From Nodosilinea sp. P-1105 (GTDB lineage Bacteria > Cyanobacteriota > Cyanobacteriia > Phormidesmidales > Phormidesmidaceae), in the NCBI RefSeq assembly GCF_012911975.1, contig NZ_SMDQ01000011.1, positions 58,192 to 122,191 of the forward strand: a stretch of DNA of 64,000 nt, written 5' to 3'. The notes under the pieces are model-generated. The model did not search any database and was not told the DNA's origin. It saw only the letters and a list, made by a program, of their open reading frames with translations. Positions 42,937 through 50,898 of the stretch are shown one piece after another. Within the stretch, counting starts at the first letter, position 1; each line of letters begins with the position of its first letter. The translations under genes were made by a program, and so were the position numbers.

Positions 42937-44523
42937 TTACTCTGACCAATTAGCACCAGTATCCACATAGATAGACTCTAGCTTTTGCAGCACCCGAGGC
43001 TTAAGGGCTGTGTTCAGCTCATTGCGCAACAGGTCTCGGCTGGTGGCGGTAGCGCCGAGGGAAGGTCGGCTACGGGCTGTGATCGCCCACTCTTGCAACA
43101 TACTGCATTGGGGTTGGGCAACGGTGCAGGTGAGCACATGGGCACAGCGGCGGGGGTTCTCTAGGGCAAACAGGAGAAGTTTATAGACGCCAGTCTGCCC
43201 CAGGAGCCCTGCTATTGTTTGCCCTTGGGAAGTTTTGAGGTCAATGTAGCAGGGCAACCAGCGAGCCCCATGGGCACTGCTATATAACACGGTCAACCAC
43301 AGCATCATGGGATGGGGAGACATGGTGCAGATGAAGGTGTTATAACGCGTGCTAATCAGCCGTCGGTTAATCTCCACTCCAGGCATCATGGCCCATAGGG
43401 TAGCTAAGTTCCCCTGGCTACTGGGCAACAGGTGAGGAAAGACAATTTCAGCAATCGGCTTGGTTTGCGGCCAGACGGTAAGACGACAGGCTTGGTCTTC
43501 GGCTAACCCTTCTTCTGGGGAGGGCTGGCGGGTTACTGGTACCCGGGTCAGGGTGGTGCCAATCCGCTGACTAATACGAAAGCCGTTAACATAGCGAGAC
43601 TCGAGGGGCTCCAGAGCCTGCAAGATAGCTTGAATGTTATGGGGGCGATCGCTGGGCTGTTTCGCCATACAGCCTAGCACCAGGTCTTCTAGAAGCTTAG
43701 GAATCTTAAGGTTGCCGTCTACATCGCTGATGCGCTTTGGGGTGTCTTGTTGATGCACCTTGTACCAGCCACCAAAGGTGTGACTATTGGCCCTCAGGGG
43801 TAAATGGCCAGTCAGCATCTGGAACATTAAGATGCCCAGGCTATAAATGTCGGAACGGTTATCGAGTTCTAGGCCCTCCATCTGTTCAGGGGAGGCATAG
43901 GCCAGGGTACCCATAAAGCAGTTGGTTTGATCGCTGCCTGTTTGTACCAACTTGGCGATGCCAAAGTCTAGGATTTTTGCCAGTTCCCCTAGGGTCGGAT
44001 CCTGGATAATCATGATGTTGCTGGGCTTGATATCCCGATGGATAATTGGCACTGGCTCGGCTTGCCCTTTGAGGGTAATGCCGTCATGGGCGGCCTGTAG
44101 CCCCAGGCACAGTTGACGGATCAGCCCCAGAAACCGAGGAATGGGCAAGGGTTCCTGGTTAATTAGCTGGCTTAAACTTTGCCCTTTGAGGTACTCCATG
44201 ACGTAAAACGGAACTCCGTCTTCGTTGACGCCATAGTCTGTTACTCGGACAACGTGAATACTTTTTTGTCCTAGCTGGGCACAGGTCATTGCTTCTTGCA
44301 TGAAGCGTTGCCTTAGACTTTCCCCAGGCAAGGTTTGCGATAAAAATTTAACGGCAACTTTGACCCCGCCCAGCAGGGTATCTTCGGCCAGGTAAACCCT
44401 GCCCATCGACCCCTGCCCCAGGGGCTCCATGAGTTCGTAGCGATTTGCTAACTGACAACCTAAGTTTGAATCAACCATTAGCTTTGAGCTAACCACTGTG
44501 GCGTATATCTCTAGCATGCCCAT
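42937..44523 (-). CDS. Ser/Thr protein kinase with an unrecognised C-terminal region
   Basis: This 528-residue Hanks-type kinase has an intact catalytic domain (about residues 25-300). It includes RYELMEPLGQGSMGRVYLAED, VKFLSQTLPGE (Lys), IIHRDIKPSNIM, KILDFGIAKLV and YASPEQMEGLELDNRSDIYSLG. The remaining about 210 residues contain no membrane helix and no domain that I recognise; they are partly beta-like (IAEIVFPHLLPSS, LWLTVLYSSAHGARWLPCYI). The frame opens at 44523, but an internal Met at codon 16 (MVDSNLGCQLANRYE) is another possible start. It may act on proteins that the nearby PP2C dephosphorylates, but there is no direct sequence link. Confidence 0.88.
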   Translation of the reverse strand: MGMLEIYATVVSSKLMVDSNLGCQLANRYELMEPLGQGSMGRVYLAEDTLLGGVKVAVKFLSQTLPGESLRQRFMQEAMTCAQLGQKSIHVVRVTDYGVNEDGVPFYVMEYLKGQSLSQLINQEPLPIPRFLGLIRQLCLGLQAAHDGITLKGQAEPVPIIHRDIKPSNIMIIQDPTLGELAKILDFGIAKLVQTGSDQTNCFMGTLAYASPEQMEGLELDNRSDIYSLGILMFQMLTGHLPLRANSHTFGGWYKVHQQDTPKRISDVDGNLKIPKLLEDLVLGCMAKQPSDRPHNIQAILQALEPLESRYVNGFRISQRIGTTLTRVPVTRQPSPEEGLAEDQACRLTVWPQTKPIAEIVFPHLLPSSQGNLATLWAMMPGVEINRRLISTRYNTFICTMSPHPMMLWLTVLYSSAHGARWLPCYIDLKTSQGQTIAGLLGQTGVYKLLLFALENPRRCAHVLTCTVAQPQCSMLQEWAITARSRPSLGATATSRDLLRNELNTALKPRVLQKLESIYVDTGANWSE

Positions 44524-44657
44524 TTAGACAACCGTTAGACCGAAATTGGCACCAAGTCTCAGGCTCTTGTTAGGTTTTGGACGGTTGACCTAATCATTTA
44601 CATACTCTGGCACGCACACCCTGATAAGACCCCTTGCACTTAGAGGCTAACTCGATA

Positions 44658-45119
44658 CTAACTCCCAGGTGTACCCGAACCTTGTAATTGCAGCGTCGCT
44701 TCCATGGCACTGGTAAGGTAGTGCCCGGTCATAATGCCGCTGGATAAATGATATTGCTGCTGATTCAGCCGATACAGGGTTTCAAAACCAGTTCGGCGTT
44801 GGCGATCGCCCAAGGCCCAATACCGTTGAATAATGGAGTCAGGAGCCACCCAGCCTTCGCCTTCTACCCGCCCCAATAGGCTGTGCTGTAGCACAAAGGT
44901 ATACTGGCAGTCTCCGCTAGTCAGCCGACCCCGATACTGCAAGGCCATTTCCTGGGGCTGGGCATCGGGAAAAATCAATTTCATCACCATCGTAAACCAG
45001 TCGTCCCGGCTCCAGGCGACCAAAATTTTCCCCTTGACAGGCACCGGTAGTCGGTCTCGTTCAATCCAACTGCCTTGCAATGTCCAACGTCCTGGTTCAA
45101 TTAAAAAGCTATGAACCAC
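44658..45119 (-). CDS. Conserved hypothetical protein, beta-rich
   Basis: The 153-residue protein begins MVHSFLIEPGRWTLQGSWIER and continues with alternating strands. Its sequence pattern (RVEGEGWVAPDSIIQRYWALGDRQRRTGFETLYRLNQQQYHLSSG, ending in an imperfect ESTMEATLQLQ-like strand) suggests a small beta-barrel of lipocalin or THAP4-like kind. I do not recognise a named family. It has no signal peptide or membrane segment. It is on the same strand as the kinase gene 135 bases downstream. Confidence 0.6.
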   Translation of the reverse strand: MVHSFLIEPGRWTLQGSWIERDRLPVPVKGKILVAWSRDDWFTMVMKLIFPDAQPQEMALQYRGRLTSGDCQYTFVLQHSLLGRVEGEGWVAPDSIIQRYWALGDRQRRTGFETLYRLNQQQYHLSSGIMTGHYLTSAMEATLQLQGSGTPGS

Positions 45120-45318
45120 GGGCTGCTCCCCAAACCATACATCCCCACTATGCTATGGCGCTCATTGTTCTGGCGCTAACGGCTCTATCCGGCATCATTT
45201 TGGTGAGCATCCAGACTATGCTCCCTGACTCAGTTTAGCCCAAGTCTAAGCTGGCGTCTGACGCTGATCGCTGGAATATCTTAAGCGCAGTCCATACTAG
45301 ATAATCAGCTAGAAGGCT

Positions 45319-46461
45319 CTACGGATAGTTAAGGTGCCCTAGCACAACCGGTAAAGTAGCCCCGGTCACGGTGGGTAAGTTCCCTGGAAACCGCTGCCAG
45401 TGCCAAAAGCCTAGGACGGCAAAGGCGATCGCCTCTTTATAGCTGGCCGATAGGCCGACTACATCCGTCGACATCACCGGACAGTCTGGGCAGTAGGCCT
45501 GGAGTCGGTCCATCAGCACTGGGTTGCGACTGCCACCGCCCCCCACCAAAATGGCATCTGGTTGATCGGGTAAAAAGGTCAAGTATTCTTGGGCGATGGC
45601 GGCGGCTGTAAATTCTGTCAGGGTTGCCACCAGATCGGTCGGGCTCAGGCCCCGCTGCTGAGCCATAGGGAAACACTGGTTAAAAAAGCTCCAGCCAAAC
45701 AGCTCCCGTCCAGTAGACTTGGGCGGGGGTTGGGCAAAGTAGGGGTGCTTTAGCCACTGCTGCACCAGGTCTAAGCATGCTGTGCCCTGAGACGCCCAGG
45801 TGCCGTCGCGATCGTAGGTTAGGGTGCCTTCAGATAGGGTAGTCATGGCAATGTCAATCAGTGAGTTGCCAGGGCCAGTATCCCACCCCAATACCTTAGG
45901 GGGGATCGCTTGCCGCTGGGGCCAGGGGGGCAGATAGGTGACATTGCCAATGCCGCCAATGTTCTGCACACAGCGCCGCTGCTGGGCATGGCTGAGCAAA
46001 CACAGATCTACAATCGGCACTAGGGGAGCCCCTTCACCGCCAGCTTCCAGGTCGGCTCGGCGAAAATCACTGACCACAGGGCAGTTGACCTGACGGGCGA
46101 TCGCCGCTCCCCGACCAAGTTGCACACTGTAGCCCAGGCGGTTGCCGGGCTCCACTGGCCGGTGAAACACCGTTTGGCCATGGGACGCCACTAAGTCGGT
46201 CGAGCCAGCTTGGGCCATCAACGCTTGGGCCGCCTGGACAAACTCATGGGCAATGGCATCGTCAAGGGTGGCTAGATCGGCCATGGCCAGGGGATGTCCA
46301 GCGCACACCTGGGTAATCTGCTGTTTTAAGTCGGTGGGGTAGGGATAGGTGAGACCATCGACGTAGTGGACGGTGATGGCATATCCTGCCCCCTCAATCT
46401 CCACCAGGGCGGCATCAATACCATCAATCGATGTGCCGCTAATTAGCCCAATAACCCGCAT
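45319..46461 (-). CDS. anmK: Anhydro-N-acetylmuramic acid kinase
   Basis: AnmK phosphorylates and opens 1,6-anhydro-MurNAc during recycling of peptidoglycan fragments. The 380-residue protein has the ASKHA-type phosphate loop GLISGTSIDGIDAALVEIEG at the N terminus. The N-acetylmuramic acid-binding region follows (ASHGQTVFHRP, and VVSDFRRADLEAGGEGAPLVP with the conserved acidic residues), then NIGGIGNVTYLP and WDTGPGNSLID. The length is the family norm. It lies 51 bases downstream of the TrkA-type gene on the same strand; a functional link between the two is not obvious. Confidence 0.95.
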   Translation of the reverse strand: MRVIGLISGTSIDGIDAALVEIEGAGYAITVHYVDGLTYPYPTDLKQQITQVCAGHPLAMADLATLDDAIAHEFVQAAQALMAQAGSTDLVASHGQTVFHRPVEPGNRLGYSVQLGRGAAIARQVNCPVVSDFRRADLEAGGEGAPLVPIVDLCLLSHAQQRRCVQNIGGIGNVTYLPPWPQRQAIPPKVLGWDTGPGNSLIDIAMTTLSEGTLTYDRDGTWASQGTACLDLVQQWLKHPYFAQPPPKSTGRELFGWSFFNQCFPMAQQRGLSPTDLVATLTEFTAAAIAQEYLTFLPDQPDAILVGGGGSRNPVLMDRLQAYCPDCPVMSTDVVGLSASYKEAIAFAVLGFWHWQRFPGNLPTVTGATLPVVLGHLNYP

Positions 46462-46512
46462 GGATAAACTGCCTGAAACGACGACGATAATCGAGATATC
46501 CGACTTGTGCAG

Positions 46513-47223
46513 CTAGACCGGTAACTTTTCTAGCCCCTTATTACTGCCAATGACCACCATTAATCCCCCAGATTGCAGGCGGGTGACAGGACTGGGGTTA
46601 ATTTCAAATTTGTCAGCCTGGCCGTTTTGGCTGATAGCCAACAGGGTGAGCTCATAGCGGTTGCGCAAATCCAAATCCACGATGGTCTTTTGGTCGAAGG
46701 CTTCAGGTACCACTACCTCGGCAATGCTGTGGTCAGGGTCAATTTCAAATCGATCTAGAATCCCCGGGGAGGTGAGGGAGCGGGCCAACTCGCAGCCCAT
46801 TTCATGTTCTGGGAACACCACATGGTCAGCCCCTACCCGGTCTAAAAGCTTGCCATGAATCTCTGACGATGCCTTGGCTACCACGTTTTTCACCCCTGCT
46901 TCCTTCAGGTTAAGGGTGGTAATGATGCTTTCTTCCACGTAGTTGCCGATCGCCACAATTACCGTATCAAAATCAGTAATGCCAGCTTCTTTCAGGGCAC
47001 TGGGCTGGGTGGTATCCAGTTGGAGAGCATGGGCGGCGATTTGATCGGTCAGAGCCTGGCTAACTCGGCGTTCATCGGTATCGGCCGCTAACACCTCATA
47101 GCCTAGACCATGCAATGTACCGCACACGGCCCGGCCAAAACGGCCTAAGCCAATAACCGCAAACTGCCGATTCGGCGATCGCATTTTACGGAGAAAACTC
47201 AATGATGATAGGTTCACAGACAT
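46513..47223 (-). CDS. TrkA/KtrA-type K+ uptake regulatory protein
   Basis: The 236-residue protein consists of an RCK_N (Rossmann) domain with RQFAVIGLGRFGRAVCG (GxGxxG motif) and the conserved acidic end of strand 2 in VLAADTDE. An RCK_C domain follows from about residue 155 (HSIAEVVVPEAFDQKTIVDLDLRNRYELTLLAI). Such proteins form rings that bind ATP/ADP or NAD(H) and gate Ktr/Trk K+ transporters. No KtrB/TrkH partner gene is in the window. It is the upstream gene of a two-gene same-strand run with anmK and is divergent from guaB3. Confidence 0.92.
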   Translation of the reverse strand: MSVNLSSLSFLRKMRSPNRQFAVIGLGRFGRAVCGTLHGLGYEVLAADTDERRVSQALTDQIAAHALQLDTTQPSALKEAGITDFDTVIVAIGNYVEESIITTLNLKEAGVKNVVAKASSEIHGKLLDRVGADHVVFPEHEMGCELARSLTSPGILDRFEIDPDHSIAEVVVPEAFDQKTIVDLDLRNRYELTLLAISQNGQADKFEINPSPVTRLQSGGLMVVIGSNKGLEKLPV

Positions 47224-47335
47224 GCCTACAAGACGATAACAGGCCAGCTTTGAAACAATCTCTAACCTGTACCATTATTCACTACTAACTGTAGTTGCCG
47301 ATGGAATTCCTTGCTCGCTGAGAATCCTTTTTTGC

Positions 47336-47347
47336 TAGGCTAGCCTA
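47336..47347. promoter_or_regulatory. 12-bp perfect palindrome upstream of guaB3
   Basis: TAGGCTAGCCTA is its own reverse complement and sits 23 bases before the guaB3 start codon, in the space shared with the divergent TrkA-type gene. Its position suits an operator or a leader hairpin. No other copy was noticed. Confidence 0.4.
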
Positions 47348-47370
47348 ATGGTTTCGGGGAACAAATCGAC

Positions 47371-48534
47371 GTGAATATGCAACTTGGTCGTGGCAAAACA
47401 GCTCGTAGAGCATATGGAATTGATGAAATTGCGCTGGTACCTGGCCCCAGAACTCTGGATCCCAGCTTAGCTGACACTCGTTGGCAGATCGGTGGGATTG
47501 AGCGGGAGATTCCAATTATCGCCAGTGCCATGGATGGCGTCATCGATGTGTCTATGGCAATCCAGTTATCTCAACTGGGGGCTCTAGGGGTTTTGAACTT
47601 AGAAGGCATTCAGACCCGTTACGAGAACCCCAACCCAGTCCTCGATAAAATTGCAGCCGTGGGCAAAGACGAGTTTGTGGGCTTGATGCAGTCGCTCTAT
47701 GCCGAGCCAATTAAACCAGCCCTGATCAGTCAGCGAATTCAAGACATTAAGGCTGGGGGCGGCATTGCTGCGGTCAGCGTTACCCCTGCCGGCGCCGCCA
47801 AGTTTGGCGAGACCTTGGCCGCTGCCGGAGCCGACTTGGTATTCGTGCAGGCCACCGTGGTCTCCACGGCCCACCTCTCCCCTGAGTCGATCGCGCCCCT
47901 AGATTTGGCTAACTTTTGTGCCGCCATGCCTATGCCAGTGATCTTAGGCAACTGCGTCACCTATGATGTGGCCTTGAATTTGATGAAAGCTGGAGCGGCG
48001 GGCGTCCTGGTGGGCATTGGCCCAGGGGCAGCCTGTACCTCCCGGGGTGTGCTCGGTATTGGGGTGCCTCAGGCTACCGCTGTGGCTGACTGTGCCGCCG
48101 CCCGTGACGAGTATTTTCAGACCACAGGGCGCTATGTCACCCTGATTGCCGATGGCGGGTTAGTCACCGGGGGCGACATCTGCAAATGTATTGCCTGTGG
48201 GGCCGATGGGGTGATGATTGGGTCACCCTTTGCCCGAGCAGCTGAAGCCCCGGGGCGAGGGTTCCACTGGGGCATGGCCACCCCTAGCCCAGTGCTGCCC
48301 CGGGGCACCCGGATTCGGGTTGGCACCACGGGTAGCCTAGAGCAAATCTTGCGGGGGCCAGCCCAACTGGATGACGGCACCCACAACTTCCTAGGGGCAT
48401 TGCAGACCAGCATGGGCACCCTAGGGGCCAAAAACCTGAAGGAAATGCAACAGGTGGAAGTGGTGATTGCCCCCTCGCTACTGACTGAGGGCAAGGTGTA
48501 TCAGAAAGCTCAACAATTGGGGATGGGCAAGTAG
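47371..48534 (+). CDS. guaB3: GuaB3-type IMP dehydrogenase-related protein
   Basis: This 387-residue protein of the IMPDH/GMP reductase family has no CBS domains. The catalytic loop with the cysteine reads GPGAACTSRGVLGIGVPQAT. The phosphate-binding DGGLVTGGDICKCIACGADGVMIGSPFA is present. Early in the sequence GRGKTARRAYGIDEIALVPG is the GuaB3 signature. In cyanobacteria GuaB3 is now regarded as a GMP reductase rather than an IMP dehydrogenase, from literature I recall; it would therefore serve purine nucleotide interconversion. The GTG at 47371 gives the usual number of residues before GRGK. Yfr1 and trxA follow, the normal cyanobacterial order. Confidence 0.93.
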   Translation: MNMQLGRGKTARRAYGIDEIALVPGPRTLDPSLADTRWQIGGIEREIPIIASAMDGVIDVSMAIQLSQLGALGVLNLEGIQTRYENPNPVLDKIAAVGKDEFVGLMQSLYAEPIKPALISQRIQDIKAGGGIAAVSVTPAGAAKFGETLAAAGADLVFVQATVVSTAHLSPESIAPLDLANFCAAMPMPVILGNCVTYDVALNLMKAGAAGVLVGIGPGAACTSRGVLGIGVPQATAVADCAAARDEYFQTTGRYVTLIADGGLVTGGDICKCIACGADGVMIGSPFARAAEAPGRGFHWGMATPSPVLPRGTRIRVGTTGSLEQILRGPAQLDDGTHNFLGALQTSMGTLGAKNLKEMQQVEVVIAPSLLTEGKVYQKAQQLGMGK

Positions 48535-48630
48535 CCGGTCACCTATCTGGCCAAGGATGCGTATCATTAGTCACCCAAACAGACAACTATTGGGTGGCAG
48601 ATTTGCAATTGTCCACTGTAGAATATAAAA

Positions 48631-48699
48631 AACGGAACTAACATTCCGTTCACTCCTCACACCACACTCCGCCCAGGTCTTTTTGACTTGGGCGGTTTC
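48631..48699 (+). ncRNA. yfr1: Yfr1 small RNA
   Basis: Yfr1 is a short cyanobacterial regulatory RNA that base-pairs with mRNAs, for example for outer-membrane proteins. The transcript shows the known structure. A first hairpin is ACGGAA/TTCCGT (48632-48649). An unpaired stretch follows with the invariant ACTCCTCACAC (48652-48662). A terminator hairpin comes next: CCGCCCAGGTC pairs with GACTTGGGCGG, then TTTCTT. TAGAAT at 48619-48624 is a plausible -10 box. The location between guaB and trxA is also conserved. Confidence 0.95.
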
Positions 48700-49058
48700 T
48701 TATGTGGGGTGATGGTTAGAGCACCGGAACAGAAAACCGGCTTCGGCATCCCCAGACCAGCAAACATGTTATACATTTTGATCTAGAAATTCGGTGGCTA
48801 GCCACACTGTGCTGATGCCCTAGACATTTATTGCCCCCTCTCAGGTAGACCTGGTCATGGTTTGCCATCAGGCCCGGCAAAATTCCCCTTGAACCCAGCC
48901 TTAGCGGCTCCGCAGCCCTCTGGGATAGTCAGTTTTCTAATGTCAGTTCCCTGTAGATCAGGCCAATGTGTTCTATTCTGTTAGGCAATGGCTAAAAACC
49001 CTCCGTTTTTGGCTATGGTAAGATGGCGTGTGTTTAAGAAAGGCAAGGAAGACTAGGC
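48700..49058. other. Region between Yfr1 and trxA
   Basis: These 359 bases contain no gene or repeat that I can name. They presumably include the trxA promoter; TATGGTAAGAT just before 49030 is A+T-rich and well placed, but no strong -35 is evident. Confidence 0.5.
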
Positions 49059-49379
49059 ATGGCAGCCGCTCAGGTCACAGATTCTACGTTTAAGCAAGAA
49101 GTTCTGGAAAGTACAGTTCCCGTCTTGGTCGACTTTTGGGCCCCTTGGTGTGGTCCATGTCGGATGGTTGCTCCGGTAGTAGAGGAGATTGCTGAGCAAT
49201 ATGACGGTCAAATCAAGGTGGTCAAGGTCAACACCGATGAAAATCCTAGTGTGGCCAGCCAATATGGTATTCGGAGCATTCCAACGCTGATGATTTTTAA
49301 GGATGGTCAGCGGGTAGATATGGTTGTTGGTGCCGTCCCTAAGACAACCCTGGCGAATACCCTCGAGAAGTATTTGTAA
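49059..49379 (+). CDS. trxA: Thioredoxin
   Basis: Thioredoxin is a cytoplasmic protein-disulfide reductase that supplies electrons to reductases and light-dependent regulation targets. The 106-residue protein is a complete m-type thioredoxin: [20 protein letters not shown] with the CGPC active site, the KVNTDENP segment, and the cis-proline region [15 protein letters not shown]. No signal peptide is present. It follows GuaB3 and Yfr1 on the same strand, with a separate promoter region before it. Confidence 0.97.
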   Translation: MAAAQVTDSTFKQEVLESTVPVLVDFWAPWCGPCRMVAPVVEEIAEQYDGQIKVVKVNTDENPSVASQYGIRSIPTLMIFKDGQRVDMVVGAVPKTTLANTLEKYL

Positions 49380-49466
49380 GTGTCACGAGCTGAAATTTGC
49401 ATTCCATTAGTTACTTAGGGGAAAGTCGCCTCGTCAGAGTCGTGAAACCTGCTAAAGTGGCGGAGC

Positions 49467-49559
49467 CTTAAGACTTGTGTTTGAAGCTTGCATCAAACGC
49501 TTGTCTTAAGCAGTCGATATGTCCAAAAGCATCTGCTGGTCTAAGGCAGGTGCTTTTTT
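49467..49559 (+). ncRNA. Candidate structured small RNA or 3'-UTR with terminator
   Basis: CTTAAGAC (49467-49474) and GTCTTAAG (49503-49510) are perfect arms. Within them a further imperfect stem (GTGTTTGA/TCAAACGC, one wobble) leaves a loop AGCTTGCA. A second hairpin, AAAAGCATCTGC paired with GCAGGTGCTTTT (49525-49556), is followed by T residues, and looks like an intrinsic terminator. It may end the trxA transcript or an independent RNA. I match it to no known RNA family. Confidence 0.55.
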
Positions 49560-49753
49560 GCCGCCTGAATGATCTAGGAATCCAGTCTTGAAGCAGAACA
49601 GAGATATAGTCAAATCTGGTGTACATACAGTACATCCTGAATCGTATACCGTATACCGCCAATCTGGGAGGCGTGCCCTATGAGGGAGATTTAACCCGTA
49701 AGGGAGGCAATTCTCGTTAGAATGAAGTGCTACTCATCAACGATCCCTCTCTT

Positions 49754-50818
49754 ATGGTTGCCATTCATTCTAATTTGCCGGATCATGTGCAGGCAGACTT
49801 AACAACGGTGCTAGAGCAGTTGCCCACGATGGCCCATGGCAAACTAATCCGCCAGGCTCTAGAAACCATTCTGCGGATGATGGGGCGAGAGGCCGACCGG
49901 TTAGATTGGAAGATTTTAAACAATGCCCTGTTAGATATGGAGCAGGGATTCCAGGTCTTTTATCCCCATCGCCATATCCGTAAAATTACGATTTTTGGTT
50001 CGGCCCGTTTAGCAAACGATAACCCTGACTATCAGTTGGCGCGCCTGTTTGCCCATCACATTAGCCAGCAGGGGTTTATGGTGATGACTGGGGCTGGAGG
50101 CGGCATTATGGAGGCTGGCAATGTTGGTGCGGGGCCTGAACATTCCTTTGGGCTCAACATTCAGTTGCCCTTTGAACAGGGGGCTAACCCGGTGATGGAG
50201 GGTAATCCTAAGCTGATTCAGTTTAAGTATTTCTTTACCCGTAAGCTCTTCTTTTTACGGGAAAGTGATGCTCTGGTCTTATTCCCCGGTGGTTTCGGCA
50301 CCCAGGACGAGGCCTTTGAGTCCTTGACCTTGATTCAGACGGGTAAGGCCGATCCAATGCCCATTGTGATGGTAGACCACCCCGGAGGCCGCTACTGGCA
50401 AGGCTGGGATGATTACATTCGTAACCATTTACTCAAGCAGGGCTTAATTAGCGAGGACGACCCTAACCTTTACACCATTACCGATAACGTGGATGACGCC
50501 TGTTATGCGATTAGCCATTTCTATCGGGTGTATCATTCTTGCCGCTATGTGGGCGATCGCTTAGTGATTCGGCTCAAGTGCCAGTTGCCTGAGGTTGCTC
50601 TTGAGGTGCTCAATCAAGAGTTTAGCGACATTCTCGCCAAGGGAACGATTCAGTCATCAGGGGCGCTACCGGAGGAGCGCCAGGATGAAACAGCTCACTT
50701 GCCTCGCCTGGTGATGCATTTCAACCATCGCGACTTTGGCAAACTGCACCAATTTATTTGGCGGCTGAATGACTTAGGGGCTCAGCGGCCTGAGGCGGGG
50801 CACCCTGAGCAAAAGTAG
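49754..50818 (+). CDS. LOG family (lysine decarboxylase-like) protein
   Basis: The protein has a LOG-like Rossmann core. The segment ITIFGSARLANDNPDYQLA opens it, VMTGAGGGIMEAGNVGAG is the nucleotide-binding part, and PGGFGTQDEAFESLTLIQTGK is the family PGGxGTxxE signature with catalytic Arg (LFFLRESDAL) upstream. The N-terminal about 65 residues and the C-terminal about 100 residues extend the usual 190-residue core. LOG enzymes release cytokinin bases from nucleotides or, more generally, hydrolyse nucleoside monophosphates. I start at ATG 49754 (MVAIHSNLPDHV), though the frame opens at a GTG at 49727. It converges with the kinase gene. Confidence 0.9.
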   Translation: MVAIHSNLPDHVQADLTTVLEQLPTMAHGKLIRQALETILRMMGREADRLDWKILNNALLDMEQGFQVFYPHRHIRKITIFGSARLANDNPDYQLARLFAHHISQQGFMVMTGAGGGIMEAGNVGAGPEHSFGLNIQLPFEQGANPVMEGNPKLIQFKYFFTRKLFFLRESDALVLFPGGFGTQDEAFESLTLIQTGKADPMPIVMVDHPGGRYWQGWDDYIRNHLLKQGLISEDDPNLYTITDNVDDACYAISHFYRVYHSCRYVGDRLVIRLKCQLPEVALEVLNQEFSDILAKGTIQSSGALPEERQDETAHLPRLVMHFNHRDFGKLHQFIWRLNDLGAQRPEAGHPEQK

Positions 50819-50835
50819 CCTTATAGAAGGGGAAA

Positions 50836-50881
50836 GGGTTTACGGTTCAGGGTGTGCGGTTCACGGTCCAGGGTTCAGGGT
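50836..50881. repeat. Degenerate ACGGTTCAGGGT repeat
   Basis: Between the LOG gene and the kinase gene, four words of the type TACGGTTCAGGGT, GCGGTTCACGGT and CCAGGGTTCAGGGT are arranged in tandem with drift. It resembles the stretches at 8465-8510 and 13064-13127. It lies between convergent genes and contains no open frame of note. Confidence 0.7.
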
Positions 50882-50898
50882 ACTAGCCAACGGTGCGC

